Below are positions 1 through 9,060 of a stretch of 64,000 bases of DNA, in pieces. The first letter of the stretch is position 1. The number at the start of each line of letters is the position of its first letter. The notes under the pieces are model-generated. The model saw only the letters and a program-made list of their open reading frames with translations, was not told the origin of the DNA and searched no databases. The translations under genes and the position numbers were made by a program. This DNA comes from Comamonas sp. B21-038 (GTDB lineage: Bacteria > Pseudomonadota > Gammaproteobacteria > Burkholderiales > Burkholderiaceae_C). The DNA is taken from positions 2,790,001 to 2,854,000 of the forward strand of contig NZ_CP092462.1 in the NCBI RefSeq assembly GCF_022387135.1, in the 5' to 3' direction.

Positions 1-218
1 GGCTGGGCCTGTCGATCGTCGAGAAAACCGTGCAACGCATGGGCGGACGCTTGAGCATGGTCAATGCCTCGGACGGCAGCACGGGCCTGGTCACCAGCAT
101 CTACCTGCGCCGCGCGCCCGACCAGGCGATCGGTAAGGAGCCCAAGCGCCGCCTGCTGCGCCCGCAGATCAAGCGGCATCTGCCAGGCGCGCCGACCAAT
201 CTGGCAGATCTGCAGTAA
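1..218 (+). CDS. Sensor histidine kinase, C-terminal end (partial)
   Basis: The window opens inside this gene. The frame reads from base 3 as LGLSIVEKTVQRMGGRL, which matches the G2 box and last strand of a histidine kinase ATP-binding (HATPase_c) domain. A basic tail of about 40 residues follows and ends at a TAA at 216-218. The ATP-binding domain phosphorylates the kinase's own histidine before transfer to a response regulator, but the sensor part and any regulator lie outside the window, so the signal is unknown. A strong hairpin follows the stop. Confidence 0.75.
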   Translation, partial: LGLSIVEKTVQRMGGRLSMVNASDGSTGLVTSIYLRRAPDQAIGKEPKRRLLRPQIKRHLPGAPTNLADLQ

Positions 219-223
219 GAAGC

Positions 224-255
224 GCCCGCCGGCATGGCTTCGCATGCCGGCGGGC
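224..255 (+). terminator. GC-rich hairpin after the kinase gene
   Basis: A perfect 13-bp inverted repeat (224-236 with 243-255, loop of 6) lies 5 bases after the kinase stop. There is no T-run behind it, so it may be a weak or Rho-assisted terminator, or an mRNA-stabilising hairpin. Confidence 0.45.
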
Positions 256-326
256 ACGCAGCGCTGGCACAAAGCGATGTCTGTGCATAGAATGCTGGCA
301 CCTCAATGCCTGCCCAAGGAGTTGAC

Positions 327-722
327 ATGCAAGCCCAGTGCCTTTGCGGTGCAGTCCATGTGACCGCACCGACCGTACAAGATGTCCATGTATGCCATTG
401 CAGCATGTGCAGACGCTGGGGTGAGGGCCCCGCCTTTACGCTGCATGGCGGCACCGAGGTGGAGCTGACCGGTCCCGTTGCCCGCTATGCCTCGTCTCCC
501 TGGGCCGAGCGTGCCTTTTGCAGCCATTGCGGCACGCACCTGTTCTACCGCCTGCTGGCCACCAACGAACATTTTCTGTCGGCCGGCCTGTTCCAGGATG
601 AGGAAGGCCTGCAGCTGTCGGCGCAGATTTTCATCGACGAAAAACCGGCCTATTACGACCTGGCCAACGACACGCCCAAGCTCACCGGGGCGCAAGTCCT
701 GGCGCAGTACGAAGAGAGCTGA
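327..722 (+). CDS. GFA / CENP-V family zinc-binding protein
   Basis: A 131-residue protein of the glutathione-dependent formaldehyde-activating (GFA) family. The paired zinc motifs are visible: CLCG at residues 5-8, CHCSMC at 23-28 and CSHCG at 65-69. The fold carries two zinc sites. A few members were described as adding glutathione to formaldehyde, but most are of unknown substrate, so only the family is claimed. The ATG at 327 is preferred over the in-frame ATG at 306 because AAGGAG (316-321) lies 5 bases before it and the zinc motif begins right after. It stands alone, convergent with ispF. Confidence 0.85.
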   Translation: MQAQCLCGAVHVTAPTVQDVHVCHCSMCRRWGEGPAFTLHGGTEVELTGPVARYASSPWAERAFCSHCGTHLFYRLLATNEHFLSAGLFQDEEGLQLSAQIFIDEKPAYYDLANDTPKLTGAQVLAQYEES

Positions 723-793
723 GAAGGCGCCTTCACAGCGGCCACGATGACCGCCTCTGGCAGGCCGTTCATCCCTTCAAGACAGCCGTTTGC

Positions 794-1297
794 TCAGCCC
801 TGCTCGCCAGCCGCACGCACCAGCAGCACCACCGCACGTGCCTCCATGGCCGCGCCCTGGCCCACCGGGCCCATCTTTTCGGCCGTCTTGGCTTTCACAT
901 TGACCTGGGACTCATCAATACCCAAGGTCTTCGCAATATTGGCGCGCATCGCCGGTATGTGCGGCGCCAGCTTGGGCGCCTGGGCGATCACGGTGCTGTC
1001 GACATTGTTGACCTGCCAGCCCTTGGCGGCCACGCGGCGCATGGCCTCAGCCAGCAGCACGGCCGAATCGGCACCCCGGAAAGCGGCATCGGTATCGGGA
1101 AAATGCGATCCGATATCCCCCATGCCAGCGGCTCCCACCAAGGCATCGGTGATCGCATGCAGCAGCACATCGGCATCCGAGTGGCCCAGCAGGCCCGTGG
1201 TGTGCGGCACCTTGATGCCACCCAAAACTAAGTCACGCCCGGGCACCAGCGCATGAATATCCCAACCCTCACCAATGCGCATTTGCAGCATTTGCAT
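794..1297 (-). CDS. ispF: 2-C-methyl-D-erythritol 2,4-cyclodiphosphate synthase
   Basis: IspF (up to 167 residues) cyclises CDP-methylerythritol 2-phosphate in the MEP isoprenoid pathway, as a cytosolic zinc-dependent trimer. The metal ligands are visible in GWDIHAL (Asp13, His15) and in [16 protein letters not shown] (His47), and the [16 protein letters not shown] segment near the C terminus is typical. The start is ambiguous between Met1, Met3 and Met6, because the conserved RIGEGWDIH begins at residue 7. It lies downstream of ispD on the same strand with an 85-base gap, the usual ispDF order. Confidence 0.95.
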   Translation of the reverse strand: MQMLQMRIGEGWDIHALVPGRDLVLGGIKVPHTTGLLGHSDADVLLHAITDALVGAAGMGDIGSHFPDTDAAFRGADSAVLLAEAMRRVAAKGWQVNNVDSTVIAQAPKLAPHIPAMRANIAKTLGIDESQVNVKAKTAEKMGPVGQGAAMEARAVVLLVRAAGEQG

Positions 1298-1382
1298 CCC
1301 TTATCTCGTCCATCTACATCACCCCGCGGTGCAAGCCACTGCCAAACCCTCACGCGGGGTTTGGCAACGCATCACCGGGGAA

Positions 1383-2279
1383 TCACTCAAACAGTGCGGC
1401 CACCTGGCTGTCCCCGCTGGCCATGCGCTGCAGCAGCAAGGCTTCGGCCAGCGCAAAGTCATCCGGAAAGGTGACCTTGAAGTTGAAACTGCTGCCCGGC
1501 ACCAGGCGGGGCTGCAAGCCCAGCGCCTCGATGGCACTGGCCTCATCGGTCACATCGTTGCAACGCTCCAGCGCTTCGAGCAGCGTACCGATGCGGAACA
1601 TCTGCGGCGTCTGCGCCAGCCATTTGTCCACCCGTGGCAAGGTGCTGCTGACCCGGCTTTGGCCATGGACATCGGTGGCCGCTGCCTTGAGTGTATCGGG
1701 CAATGGCAGTGCCAGCAGGCCACCCACCTCATCGGCCGCACATTCCTGCATCAGCTGTTCGATCTGGCCGGGCTTGATCAGGCAGCGCGCCGCATCATGC
1801 ACCAGCACCCAGTCATGGGGCTGGGCACCCAGGCCCGAGTCACCCAGCAAGCTGCGCAGGCCGCCGGCTACCGTATCGGCCCGGCTGGGGCCACCGCAGG
1901 GGCTGATCGCAAAGCCTGGCCGCTGGTAACGCTGCAAAAAGTCATCGCCGGGGCTGACACCCACCAGCACGCCCGACAGCGGCTTGGCCGCAATGAAGGC
2001 GGCCAGGGTGTGCAACACCAGCGGCCAACCTGCCACCTCCTGGTATTGCTTGGGCACATGGGCCGGTCGGTTGGCATCCACCGCCCGGGCACCCACGCCG
2101 GCACAGGGCAAAAAGGCCCAGAACCTGGCCACCACCTCCTGCCGCATCTGGCCCAGCGCCTGGGTCTGGGCGCCCGGGTCGGCAGGCGGCACCGTTGCGG
2201 GCACCGTCAGCGGCGCAGCCACGTCGGGTGCGGCCCTGGGTACAGCAGGGATCAATTCGTTGCGGACGGTCTGGTTCAT
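1383..2279 (-). CDS. ispD: 2-C-methyl-D-erythritol 4-phosphate cytidylyltransferase
   Basis: IspD transfers CMP from CTP to methylerythritol phosphate in the MEP pathway. The nucleotide-binding signature appears as FLPCAGVGAR followed by PKQYQ, with HDAARCL and TDEASAIEALG further on. The frame from 2279 gives 298 residues, about 60 more than usual. The first ~44 residues are Ala/Pro-rich and match nothing in the family, so the real start may be the internal ATG at 2147 (MRQEVVARFWAFLPC). Neither start has a convincing ribosome site. A TAAAAT box just upstream of 2279 on the minus strand could be its -10. mfd is divergent. Confidence 0.92.
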   Translation of the reverse strand: MNQTVRNELIPAVPRAAPDVAAPLTVPATVPPADPGAQTQALGQMRQEVVARFWAFLPCAGVGARAVDANRPAHVPKQYQEVAGWPLVLHTLAAFIAAKPLSGVLVGVSPGDDFLQRYQRPGFAISPCGGPSRADTVAGGLRSLLGDSGLGAQPHDWVLVHDAARCLIKPGQIEQLMQECAADEVGGLLALPLPDTLKAAATDVHGQSRVSSTLPRVDKWLAQTPQMFRIGTLLEALERCNDVTDEASAIEALGLQPRLVPGSSFNFKVTFPDDFALAEALLLQRMASGDSQVAALFE

Positions 2280-2537
2280 GGGGGTATTTTAGAATGCAGA
2301 GGTCGCATGGGGCTGTCAGCCAGACCCGTGATGGAGGGTTCCGCTGCAAAAGAGGCCTTGCGCCTCCACCCGGTCCGCACCCCTGGTTTGGGGCGTGGAT
2401 TCAGCAGCAGAACCCTGGAAATTTTTAGAACTTGGTGTGGTCAGGTGCGCCCATTGGGCGCGCTTGGCTTTGATAGGCCCAGGCGCGGCATGCCGCCCTG
2501 GGCTGTAGTCCGTCTATGGACTGGTTGTAGACCCCCT

Positions 2538-5500
2538 ATGGAACTCCCCAAACTCACCGCCGGAAAACGTTTTCAGCTGCCCATGCCCCCCGGCAGCGCC
2601 GATGCCTTGCTGCTCGCCACCTTGGCCACGCGGGAGGCGGCCGGCCAGCGCGTCACCGCGATCATCACCGCCGATGCGGGCGATGCCCACCGTCTGCAGG
2701 ACGAACTGGCTTTTTTCGCACCTGAGCTGCGCGTCGCACTCTTTCCCGACTGGGAAACCCTGCCCTATGACACCTTCTCGCCGCACCAGGACCTGATCAG
2801 CGAGCGGCTGGCGGCACTGTGGCGCATCAGCCAGGGCGAGGCCGATGTGGTGCTGATCCCCGCCACCACGGCGCTGTACCGCCTCGCCCCCCCGTCCTTC
2901 CTGGCGGGCTACACCTTTGCGTTCAAGGCCGGGCAAAAGTTGGACGAGGCACGCCTCAAGGCCCAGCTCACGCTGGCGGGCTACAACCATGTCTCCCAGG
3001 TGGTGAGCCATGGCGAATACTCGGTGCGCGGCGGCCTGATCGATCTCTACCCGATGGGCTCGCTCGTGCCCTACCGGGTTGATCTGTTCGATGACGAGAT
3101 CGACTCGATCCGCACCTTTGACCCCGACACCCAGCGCAGCCTCTACCCGGTCAAGGATGTGCGCCTGCTGCCCGGGCGTGAGTTCCCGATGGACGACGAG
3201 GCCCGCGCGCGCTTTCGCAACAAGTGGCGCGAGATGCTCGAAGGCGACCCCACCAAGAGCCGCATCTACAAAGACATGGGCAACGGCGTGGCCACGGCCG
3301 GCATCGAGTACTACCTGCCGCTGTTCTTTGACGAGACCGCGACCGTGTTCGACTACCTGGGCAGCCAGGCCACCGTGGTGCTGCATGGCGATATCGAGCC
3401 GGCCTTCCAGCGCTTTTGGCAAGATACGCGCGACCGCTACCGCCTGGTGCAGGGCGACCCGGAGCGCCCGGTGCTGCCGCCCGACAGCCTGTTCCTGAGC
3501 CCCGACCAGTTCTACGCCACCGCCAAGCAGATGGCCCAGCTGTCGCTGCGCCCGCAATTGGAAGATGTGGAGCACAGCGCCATCTTCCAGAAGCTGGGCG
3601 ATCTGGCCGTGGTGCGCGGCGCCGAAGACCCGCTGGCCAAGCTGCAGCAGCACATTGCCCAGCGCCAGGCCCGTACCTTGCTGCTGGCCGAAAGCGATGG
3701 CCGGCGCGAGAGCCTGCTCGACTTCTTCCGTGCCAGCGGCCTCAACCCGCCGGCCTTTGACTCGCTGGCCGAGTTCCAGCAGACCACCGACGAGCCCGTC
3801 GGCATCGCCACTGCGGCGCTGGCCAAGGGCTTTCGCTGGGCCGAGCAAGGCATTGACTTTGTCACCGAGACCGAGCTGTTTGCCGCCACCGGCGGTGCCC
3901 GCCGCAAGCGCCGCCAAGAGCAGGCCAGCGATGTCGAGGCACTGATCAAGGACTTGTCCGAGCTGAAGGTGGGCGACCCGGTCGTCCATGCCCAGCACGG
4001 CATCGGCCGCTACCATGGCCTGATCAACATGGATGTGGGCCAGAAGAACCCCGATGGCACACCGGCGCTGCAGGAGTTCCTGCACCTGGAATATGCCGAC
4101 AAGGCCGTGCTCTATGTGCCGGTCAGCCAGCTCGCACAGATCAGCCGCTACACCGGCGTATCGGCCGAAGAGGCCCCGCTGCACAAGCTGGGCAGCGGCC
4201 AGTGGGAAAAAGCGCGCCGCAAGGCCGCCGAGCAGGTACGCGACACTGCTGCCGAGCTGCTCAACATCTACGCGCGCCGCGCGGCCCGCGAAGGCCATGC
4301 CTTCCGCTACAGCCCGCAGGACTATGAACAGTTCGCCAATGACTTCGGCTTTGAGGAAACCGCCGACCAGCGCGCCGCCATCCATGCGGTGATCCAGGAC
4401 ATGATCTCGCCCCAGCCCATGGACCGCCTGGTCTGCGGCGATGTGGGCTTTGGCAAGACCGAAGTCGCCTTGCGGGCCGCCTTTGTGGCGGTCACCGGTG
4501 GCAAGCAGGTGGCCCTGCTCGCCCCCACCACCTTGCTGGCCGAGCAGCACTACCAGACCCTGGCCGACCGCTTCTCCAAGTGGCCGATCAAGGTGGCGCT
4601 GGTGTCGCGCTTTCGCTCGGGCAAGGAGGTCAGCACGACCATCAAGGGCCTGGACGACGGCACCGTCGACATCGTCGTCGGCACCCACAAGCTGCTGTCT
4701 GAAAAAACCCAGTTCAAGAACCTGGGCCTGCTGATCATCGATGAAGAGCACCGCTTTGGCGTGCGCCACAAAGAGGCGATGAAGGCCATGCGTGCCGAGG
4801 TCGATGTGCTTACGCTCACGGCCACCCCGATCCCGCGCACCATGGGCATGGCGCTCGATGGCCTGCGCGATCTGTCGGTGATCGCCACCGCGCCGCAGCG
4901 CCGCCTTGCGATCAAGACCTTTGTGCGCAGCGAAGGCACCGGCGTGATCCGCGAAGCCGTGCTGCGCGAGCTCAAGCGGGGCGGCCAGTGCTACTTTCTG
5001 CACAACGAGGTCGAGACCATCGAGAACCGCCGCCAGAAGCTCGAAGAGATCCTGCCCGAGGCCCGCATTGCCGTCGCCCACGGCCAGATGCCCGAGCGTG
5101 AGCTCGAACGCGTGATGCGCGACTTTGTGGCCCAGCGCTACAACATCCTGCTGTGCTCGACCATCATCGAGACCGGCATCGACGTGCCCAGCGCCAACAC
5201 CATCATCATCAGCCGCGCCGACAAGTTTGGTCTGGCGCAGCTGCACCAGCTGCGCGGCCGCGTGGGCCGCAGCTACCACCAGGCCTATGCCTATCTGATG
5301 GTGCCCGACCTGGACGGCCTGACCAAGCAGGCCGCGCAACGCCTCGAAGCCATCCAGCAGATGGAGGAGCTGGGCAGCGGCTTTTACCTGGCCATGCATG
5401 ACCTGGAAATCCGGGGCGCCGGCGAAGTGCTGGGCGACAACCAGAGCGGCAACATGATGGAGATCGGCTACCAGCTCTACAACGAGATGCTGTCCGAGGC

Positions 5501-6017
5501 CGTGCGCAGCCTGAAGGAAGGCAAGGAGCCCGACCTGCTCAGCCCCCTGTCTGCCGCCACCGACATCAACCTGCACGCCCCCGCGCTGCTGCCCAACGAC
5601 TACTGCGGCGATGTGCACCTGCGCCTGTCGTTCTACAAAAAGCTGGCCACCGCCAAGACCAGCGACCAGATCGACAACCTGCTCGAAGAGATCGTGGACC
5701 GCTTCGGCAAGCTGCCGCCGCAGGCCCAGACCTTGGTCGATGTGCACCGCCTGCGCGTGCTCTGCGAGCCCTTTGGTGTGCAGAAGGTCGATGCCGCGCC
5801 CGGCGTGATCAATATCACCTTCTACCCTAACCCGCCGATCGAGCCGATGACCATCATCAGCCTGATCCAGAAGAACAAGGCCATCAAGCTGGCCGGCAAC
5901 GACAAGCTGCGCATCGAGCGCGCCCTGCCCGAGGTCAAGGACCGCGTGCAGATGGTGCGCGATGTGGTGCGCAGCCTGGGCAAGCCGGTGGCGGCAGCCG
6001 CTGCGGCTACGGCCTGA
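2538..6017 (+). CDS. mfd: Transcription-repair coupling factor Mfd
   Basis: Mfd (1159 residues, close to the ~1150 of E. coli) pushes RNA polymerase stalled at DNA damage off the template and recruits UvrA. The N-terminal UvrB-like part starts at MELPKLTAG and includes PDWETLPYD and HGEYSVRGG. The RNA polymerase-interacting domain follows around residues 470-540. The ATPase motor has Walker A GDVGFGKT (634-641) and a DEEH box (735-738), then GRVGRS and the TRCF C-terminal domain. The frame is open back to 1275, but that part is antisense to ispD and has no Mfd character, so ATG 2538 is used. serB follows after 60 bases. Confidence 0.97.
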   Translation: MELPKLTAGKRFQLPMPPGSADALLLATLATREAAGQRVTAIITADAGDAHRLQDELAFFAPELRVALFPDWETLPYDTFSPHQDLISERLAALWRISQGEADVVLIPATTALYRLAPPSFLAGYTFAFKAGQKLDEARLKAQLTLAGYNHVSQVVSHGEYSVRGGLIDLYPMGSLVPYRVDLFDDEIDSIRTFDPDTQRSLYPVKDVRLLPGREFPMDDEARARFRNKWREMLEGDPTKSRIYKDMGNGVATAGIEYYLPLFFDETATVFDYLGSQATVVLHGDIEPAFQRFWQDTRDRYRLVQGDPERPVLPPDSLFLSPDQFYATAKQMAQLSLRPQLEDVEHSAIFQKLGDLAVVRGAEDPLAKLQQHIAQRQARTLLLAESDGRRESLLDFFRASGLNPPAFDSLAEFQQTTDEPVGIATAALAKGFRWAEQGIDFVTETELFAATGGARRKRRQEQASDVEALIKDLSELKVGDPVVHAQHGIGRYHGLINMDVGQKNPDGTPALQEFLHLEYADKAVLYVPVSQLAQISRYTGVSAEEAPLHKLGSGQWEKARRKAAEQVRDTAAELLNIYARRAAREGHAFRYSPQDYEQFANDFGFEETADQRAAIHAVIQDMISPQPMDRLVCGDVGFGKTEVALRAAFVAVTGGKQVALLAPTTLLAEQHYQTLADRFSKWPIKVALVSRFRSGKEVSTTIKGLDDGTVDIVVGTHKLLSEKTQFKNLGLLIIDEEHRFGVRHKEAMKAMRAEVDVLTLTATPIPRTMGMALDGLRDLSVIATAPQRRLAIKTFVRSEGTGVIREAVLRELKRGGQCYFLHNEVETIENRRQKLEEILPEARIAVAHGQMPERELERVMRDFVAQRYNILLCSTIIETGIDVPSANTIIISRADKFGLAQLHQLRGRVGRSYHQAYAYLMVPDLDGLTKQAAQRLEAIQQMEELGSGFYLAMHDLEIRGAGEVLGDNQSGNMMEIGYQLYNEMLSEAVRSLKEGKEPDLLSPLSAATDINLHAPALLPNDYCGDVHLRLSFYKKLATAKTSDQIDNLLEEIVDRFGKLPPQAQTLVDVHRLRVLCEPFGVQKVDAAPGVINITFYPNPPIEPMTIISLIQKNKAIKLAGNDKLRIERALPEVKDRVQMVRDVVRSLGKPVAAAAAATA

Positions 6018-6077
6018 GCGGCCTGTCTGAACCCGCCCGTTTATCATTCCCCCTACTCTCACCCCTGTAAAGCTCCC

Positions 6078-6791
6078 ATGAGTGCCTCCACCGAATTCGC
6101 CCCCGGCCTGACCCTCCAGAACCTGGCCACGCCGCAAAAGCTGTCTGACTACAAGCTGATCGCGTTCGACATGGACTCGACCCTGATCACCATCGAGTGC
6201 ATTGACGAGATCGCCGACATCACCGGCAAGAAGGCCGAGGTCGCGGCGATCACCGAAGCGGCGATGCGCGGCGAGATCACCGACTACAAGGACAGCCTGC
6301 GCCAGCGCATGGCCTTGCTGCAGGGCGTGCCCATGGCCTCGATCGAGCGGGTGCTGCAAGAGCGCCTGACCCTGACTCCCGGCGCCAAGACCCTGGTCGA
6401 TGCGGCGCATGCTGCCGGCCTCAAGGTGCTGCTGGTCTCGGGCGGCTTCACCTTCTTTGCCGACCATGTCAAAAGCCTGCTGGGCATCGACTTTGTGCGT
6501 GCCAACCGCTTCGAGGTCAAGGACGGCCAGCTGACCGGCAGCCTCATCGACCAGAGCTGGGGCGATATCTGCGACGGCGAGGAAAAGCGCAACACCGTGC
6601 TGGGCCTGGCGTCGCTGATGGGCATCGAGCCCGAGCAGGTGATTGCCGTGGGCGATGGCAGCAATGACCTGCCGATGATGCGTGCCGTGGGCCTGTCGGT
6701 CGCGTTCCACGCCAAGCCGCGCGTGCGCGCCGAGGCCAAGGTGGCGATCAACACCGGCGGGCTGGACCGCCTGCTCGAAGTGCTGGGCTGA
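6078..6791 (+). CDS. serB: Phosphoserine phosphatase SerB
   Basis: SerB (237 residues) makes L-serine from phosphoserine, the last step of the phosphorylated serine pathway. It is a HAD-superfamily enzyme: nucleophile motif DMDST (31-35, Asp31 and Asp33), VSGGF, and metal-binding GDGSND (192-197). The alpha-helical cap has the typical EAAMRGEITDYKDSLRQR. It lacks the long N-terminal ACT region of some homologues, so it is the short form. It probably shares a transcript with mfd and ends at a strong terminator. Confidence 0.96.
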   Translation: MSASTEFAPGLTLQNLATPQKLSDYKLIAFDMDSTLITIECIDEIADITGKKAEVAAITEAAMRGEITDYKDSLRQRMALLQGVPMASIERVLQERLTLTPGAKTLVDAAHAAGLKVLLVSGGFTFFADHVKSLLGIDFVRANRFEVKDGQLTGSLIDQSWGDICDGEEKRNTVLGLASLMGIEPEQVIAVGDGSNDLPMMRAVGLSVAFHAKPRVRAEAKVAINTGGLDRLLEVLG

Positions 6792-6816
6792 TGGCCTTCC
6801 GAGCCACCGGGATCAC

Positions 6817-6846
6817 AACGGGAGCCAGATGCTCCCGTTTTTCTTT
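6817..6846 (+). terminator. Intrinsic terminator after serB
   Basis: A 9-bp perfect stem (6817-6825 with 6831-6839) with a 5-base loop, followed by a T-rich run to 6846. Confidence 0.9.
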
Positions 6847-6974
6847 CCGCCCCAGCCACTGGGCCAACCCACCTAAAACCCCAACACCCAACCCCAGCTT
6901 AGGCAGCGCGCGCTGCCGCGAAGGCGCAAGCGCCCTACACTCGGTCCCTTGCATGTAACACCAAGTGAAGCGCT

Positions 6975-8126
6975 ATGAACACCCGCTCCTGGCTGGAAAA
7001 GCTGGTCGCATTCGACACCACCAGCCGCAACTCCAACCTCGCCCTTATCGAAACCGTGCGTGATGCACTGGCCCACCAGGGTCTGAAGGTCGAGCTGATC
7101 CACTCCCCCGAGGGCGACAAGGCCAACCTGTTCGCCACCCTGCCGGCCGATGACGGCAGCACCCAGGGGGGCATCGTGCTGTCGGGCCACACCGATGTGG
7201 TGCCGGTCGATGGCCAGAACTGGGACAGCGATCCGTTCACGCTGACTGAAAAAGAAGGCCGTCTGTACGGCCGTGGCAGTGCCGACATGAAGGGCTATAT
7301 CGCCGCATCGATCGCGCTGGTGCCCGAGTTCATCGCGATGCCGCGCAAGAAGCCGATCCACCTGGCCTTGTCCTATGACGAGGAAGTGGGCTGCGCCGGC
7401 GCCCCGGTGATGCTGCGCGCCTTGAAGGCACGCGGCCAGCAGGCCGATGGCTGCGTGGTGGGCGAGCCCACCAGCATGCAGGTGGTGGTCGCGCACAAGG
7501 GCATCAACCTGTACCGCTGCAAGGTGCACGGCAAGGCAGCGCATTCGTCGCTGACCCCCAAGGGCTGCAATGCCATTGAATACGCCGCGCGCCTGATCTG
7601 CCACATCCGCGATGTGGCCGACCAGTTCAAGGCCAATGGCCCCTACGACGAGTTCTACGATGTGCCGTTCACGACCATGACGACCAACCAGATCTCGGGC
7701 GGTATCGCGGTCAACACCATCCCCGAGCTGTGCGAGTTCAACTACGAGTTCCGCAACCTGCCCGGCATGACGGCCGAGAGCATCCAGGCCAAGGTGCAAA
7801 GCTATGTCACCGGCGAGCTGCTGCCACGCATGCGCCGCGAGTTTGCCGATGCCCGCATCGACATCGAAACCGGCCCTGCCGCCCCGGCGCTGGAAGCCAG
7901 CGAGCAAGCTGCCATCACCGCGCTGGTGCGTGCGCTGACTGCCGACCAGGCCACGCGCAAGGTGGCCTATGGCACCGAAGCCGGCCTGTTCCAGAACCTG
8001 GGCATCCCCACCGTGGTCTGCGGCCCGGGCAATATCGAGCAGGCCCACAAGCCCAATGAGTTTGTCGAGATCAGCCAGCTCGAGGCCTGCGAGCGCTTTC
8101 TGCGCAAGCTGGGCCAGTCGCTCTGA
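6975..8126 (+). CDS. argE: Acetylornithine deacetylase ArgE
   Basis: ArgE (383 residues) hydrolyses N-acetylornithine to ornithine and acetate in arginine synthesis. It is an M20-family dizinc hydrolase. The metal and catalytic motifs are SGHTDVVPVDG, GRGSADMKG and DEEVGCAG, with VGEPT following; the dimerisation insert lies in the middle (HGKAAHSS). The C-terminal metal histidine is in the GPGNIEQAHKPNEFV segment. It is a single gene with its own terminator. Confidence 0.94.
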   Translation: MNTRSWLEKLVAFDTTSRNSNLALIETVRDALAHQGLKVELIHSPEGDKANLFATLPADDGSTQGGIVLSGHTDVVPVDGQNWDSDPFTLTEKEGRLYGRGSADMKGYIAASIALVPEFIAMPRKKPIHLALSYDEEVGCAGAPVMLRALKARGQQADGCVVGEPTSMQVVVAHKGINLYRCKVHGKAAHSSLTPKGCNAIEYAARLICHIRDVADQFKANGPYDEFYDVPFTTMTTNQISGGIAVNTIPELCEFNYEFRNLPGMTAESIQAKVQSYVTGELLPRMRREFADARIDIETGPAAPALEASEQAAITALVRALTADQATRKVAYGTEAGLFQNLGIPTVVCGPGNIEQAHKPNEFVEISQLEACERFLRKLGQSL

Positions 8127-8163
8127 TTTAAAATACGCACTGCGGCCGCAAGGCCTGCCACCG

Positions 8164-8193
8164 AGCCCACCCTGCCCCAGGGTGGGCTTTTTA
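8164..8193 (+). terminator. Intrinsic terminator after argE
   Basis: A perfect 10-bp stem (8164-8173 with 8179-8188) and loop GCCCC, followed by TTTT. Confidence 0.9.
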
Positions 8194-8253
8194 TCTTCTG
8201 CCAGAAACCGGCGCCAGCGGGCACCGCTGCAGCCTTCACGTACCATTGCGCCC

Positions 8254-9042
8254 ATGAGCACCCAATACGAAGCCCTCAAAGCCCCCGAGCTGTACCTCAG
8301 CGCCTTCCAGGTGGAGCCGCCTGCAGAGATGGGCGAGCGCAAGATGACGCCGCGCCGGCCCGGCTTCTTCATCACCAACAGCCTGACGGGCGCCACCGAT
8401 GCCGAGAACGCGGCGCGCAAGGCGGCAGTGGCCGAGCAGGCCGCTGCAGAGGCAGCAGCGGGCGGCGCCCTCGCTGCTACCGAGCCCGCACCCGCCGCTG
8501 CGCCGGCGGCCACAGCCCGCCTGCTGGTGCCCGCGCAATGGGGCCTGGTGCCGCACTGGGTCAAGTCCGCCTCCGATGGCCAGCTGCGCGCCACCAAACT
8601 GGTGAACGTGAAATCCGACAATGCATCGACCAGCACCGCCTTTCGCGATGCCTGGCTGAACAACCAGCGCTGCATCGTGCCGATGATGGCGTTTGTCACC
8701 GACGACTACCGCACCGGCAAGGCCAAGCCCACGCGCATTGCCCGGGTCGATGGCCTGCCGATGGGCGTCGCCGGCATCTGGTCCCGCTGGACCGATGACG
8801 ACGGCACCGAGCTGCTGAGCTATGCGATCATCACCGTCAACGCCAATGCCCATGCGCTGATGAACCGCTACCAGCAGCCCGGCAACGACAAGACCATGCC
8901 CGCCATCCTGAACGAAGGCGCCTATGACGCCTGGCTGCGTTCATCGGCCTACAAGGCCAAGGAATTTCTGCGCGCCTACCCCGCGCAAAAGCTGCTGGCC
9001 AACCCGGTCGAGAAGGGCCGCAAGAACCCGCTGGGCATCTGA
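8254..9042 (+). CDS. SRAP (YedK/HMCES-like) family protein lacking the catalytic Cys
   Basis: A 262-residue SRAP-family protein. Canonical members begin Met-Cys and use Cys2 to crosslink to abasic sites in single-stranded DNA, protecting them. Family features seen are QWGLVPHWVK, the Asn118 region, QRCIVP, GVAGIW and His200 in NANAHALMNRYQ. Two key residues are changed: residue 2 is Ser (MSTQYEA), and the position of the conserved Glu after RCIVP is Thr149. An Ala-rich insert (about residues 50-88) separates the first strand from the core. No nearby alternative start supplies a cysteine. It may have a divergent or lost crosslinking role. A canonical paralogue lies at 34946-35602. Confidence 0.8.
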   Translation: MSTQYEALKAPELYLSAFQVEPPAEMGERKMTPRRPGFFITNSLTGATDAENAARKAAVAEQAAAEAAAGGALAATEPAPAAAPAATARLLVPAQWGLVPHWVKSASDGQLRATKLVNVKSDNASTSTAFRDAWLNNQRCIVPMMAFVTDDYRTGKAKPTRIARVDGLPMGVAGIWSRWTDDDGTELLSYAIITVNANAHALMNRYQQPGNDKTMPAILNEGAYDAWLRSSAYKAKEFLRAYPAQKLLANPVEKGRKNPLGI

Positions 9043-9060
9043 TTGCCGCTGCCCGCCGCG

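Noticed and set aside
1275..2537. Open in-frame extension upstream of mfd
   Set aside because: It is antisense to ispD and lacks Mfd similarity; start set to 2538.
2514..6710. A long open frame on the minus strand opposite mfd and serB (about 1398 codons)
   Set aside because: It is antisense to two clearly conserved genes and its sequence is His/Gln/Leu-rich low complexity, typical of a shadow frame in high-GC DNA.
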